From: Paenibacillus sp. J5C2022
Lineage (GTDB): Bacteria; Bacillota; Bacilli; Paenibacillales; Paenibacillaceae
Assembly (NCBI RefSeq): GCF_025567625.1
Contig: NZ_JAOQJC010000008.1
Span: forward strand, 142,737 to 206,736
Length of the DNA stretch: 64,000 bases
Direction: 5' to 3'
Positions 63,882-64,000 of this stretch are shown here, in pieces. Within the stretch, counting starts at the first letter, position 1, and each line of letters begins with the position of its first letter. A model generated the notes under the pieces. That model saw only the letters and a list, made by a program, of their open reading frames with translations. It did not search any database and was not told the origin of the DNA. A program made the position numbers and the translations under genes.

Positions 63882-64000
63882 TTACCAAAAATAAAATCGA
63901 GGCGAAAGACAACCCACCCCGAATTTTTATAAATTAATATTATGAAAAAACGTTACTACTTAGCTACTAAGCAAGTAGGAGCTTATCGCTCAAAATGGTC

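Overview
The window looks like a chromosomal segment of a Paenibacillus-type Firmicute (Paenibacillaceae). The evidence is Bacillales-style Shine-Dalgarno sites with many GTG/TTG starts, S-layer-homology (SLH) surface proteins, large sugar-ABC operons containing DUF5696 and YIP1/NHL proteins, a CotA-like multicopper oxidase, sigma-A promoters and a cyclic-di-GMP-I riboswitch. No rRNA, tRNA or CRISPR array was seen.

1-16,900 (all minus strand) is a carbohydrate-uptake locus. It starts with an OmpR-type two-component system, followed by a Gfo/Idh/MocA oxidoreductase and then a long operon: lipoprotein binding protein, MsmX-like ATPase, a 1003-aa binding protein with N-terminal carbohydrate-binding-like domains, two permeases, an NHL/YIP1 membrane protein, a DUF5696 glycosidase-like protein and a second permease pair (the last one cut by the window edge). 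Two arrays of four TGTAAA-like hexamers at exact 11-bp spacing lie upstream of the oxidoreductase and the first binding protein. They are the likely targets of the adjacent response regulator.

17,000-24,450 carries a giant LuxR-type ATPase regulator with a degenerate kinase-like N-terminus, an alpha/beta hydrolase preceded by a translationally coupled 18-codon ORF, and a MerR regulator.

24,500-39,900 is an accessory island: AT-rich small membrane-protein genes, an IS1634-family and an IS630-family insertion sequence (apparently nested), and a polymorphic-toxin locus. A sigma-A promoter and c-di-GMP-I riboswitch drive an SLH protein gene that overlaps a 2082-aa secreted Rhs/YD-repeat toxin gene, followed by its immunity gene and a terminator. 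Downstream lie two displaced Rhs-core/tip fragments, each followed by its own candidate immunity gene. This is a cassette array for toxin-tip switching.

39,900-54,500 holds a TetR/MMPL exporter pair, the multicopper oxidase, a 7TM kinase with a SARP-type regulator, a 1837-aa RCC1/FIVAR/SLH adhesin with eight 240-bp tandem repeats, and an M50-like peptidase. 54,500-64,000 has an alpha/beta hydrolase under a 41-bp palindrome, two paralogous type I toxin-antitoxin-like modules (26-aa hydrophobic peptide, SD-sequestering hairpin, convergent antisense RNA), a GH2 beta-mannosidase, a TetR/SDR divergent pair with two matching operators, a VOC/WYL divergent pair, and transposon remnants. A 197-bp intergenic repeat occurs in inverted orientation at 43.1 and 56.3 kb.
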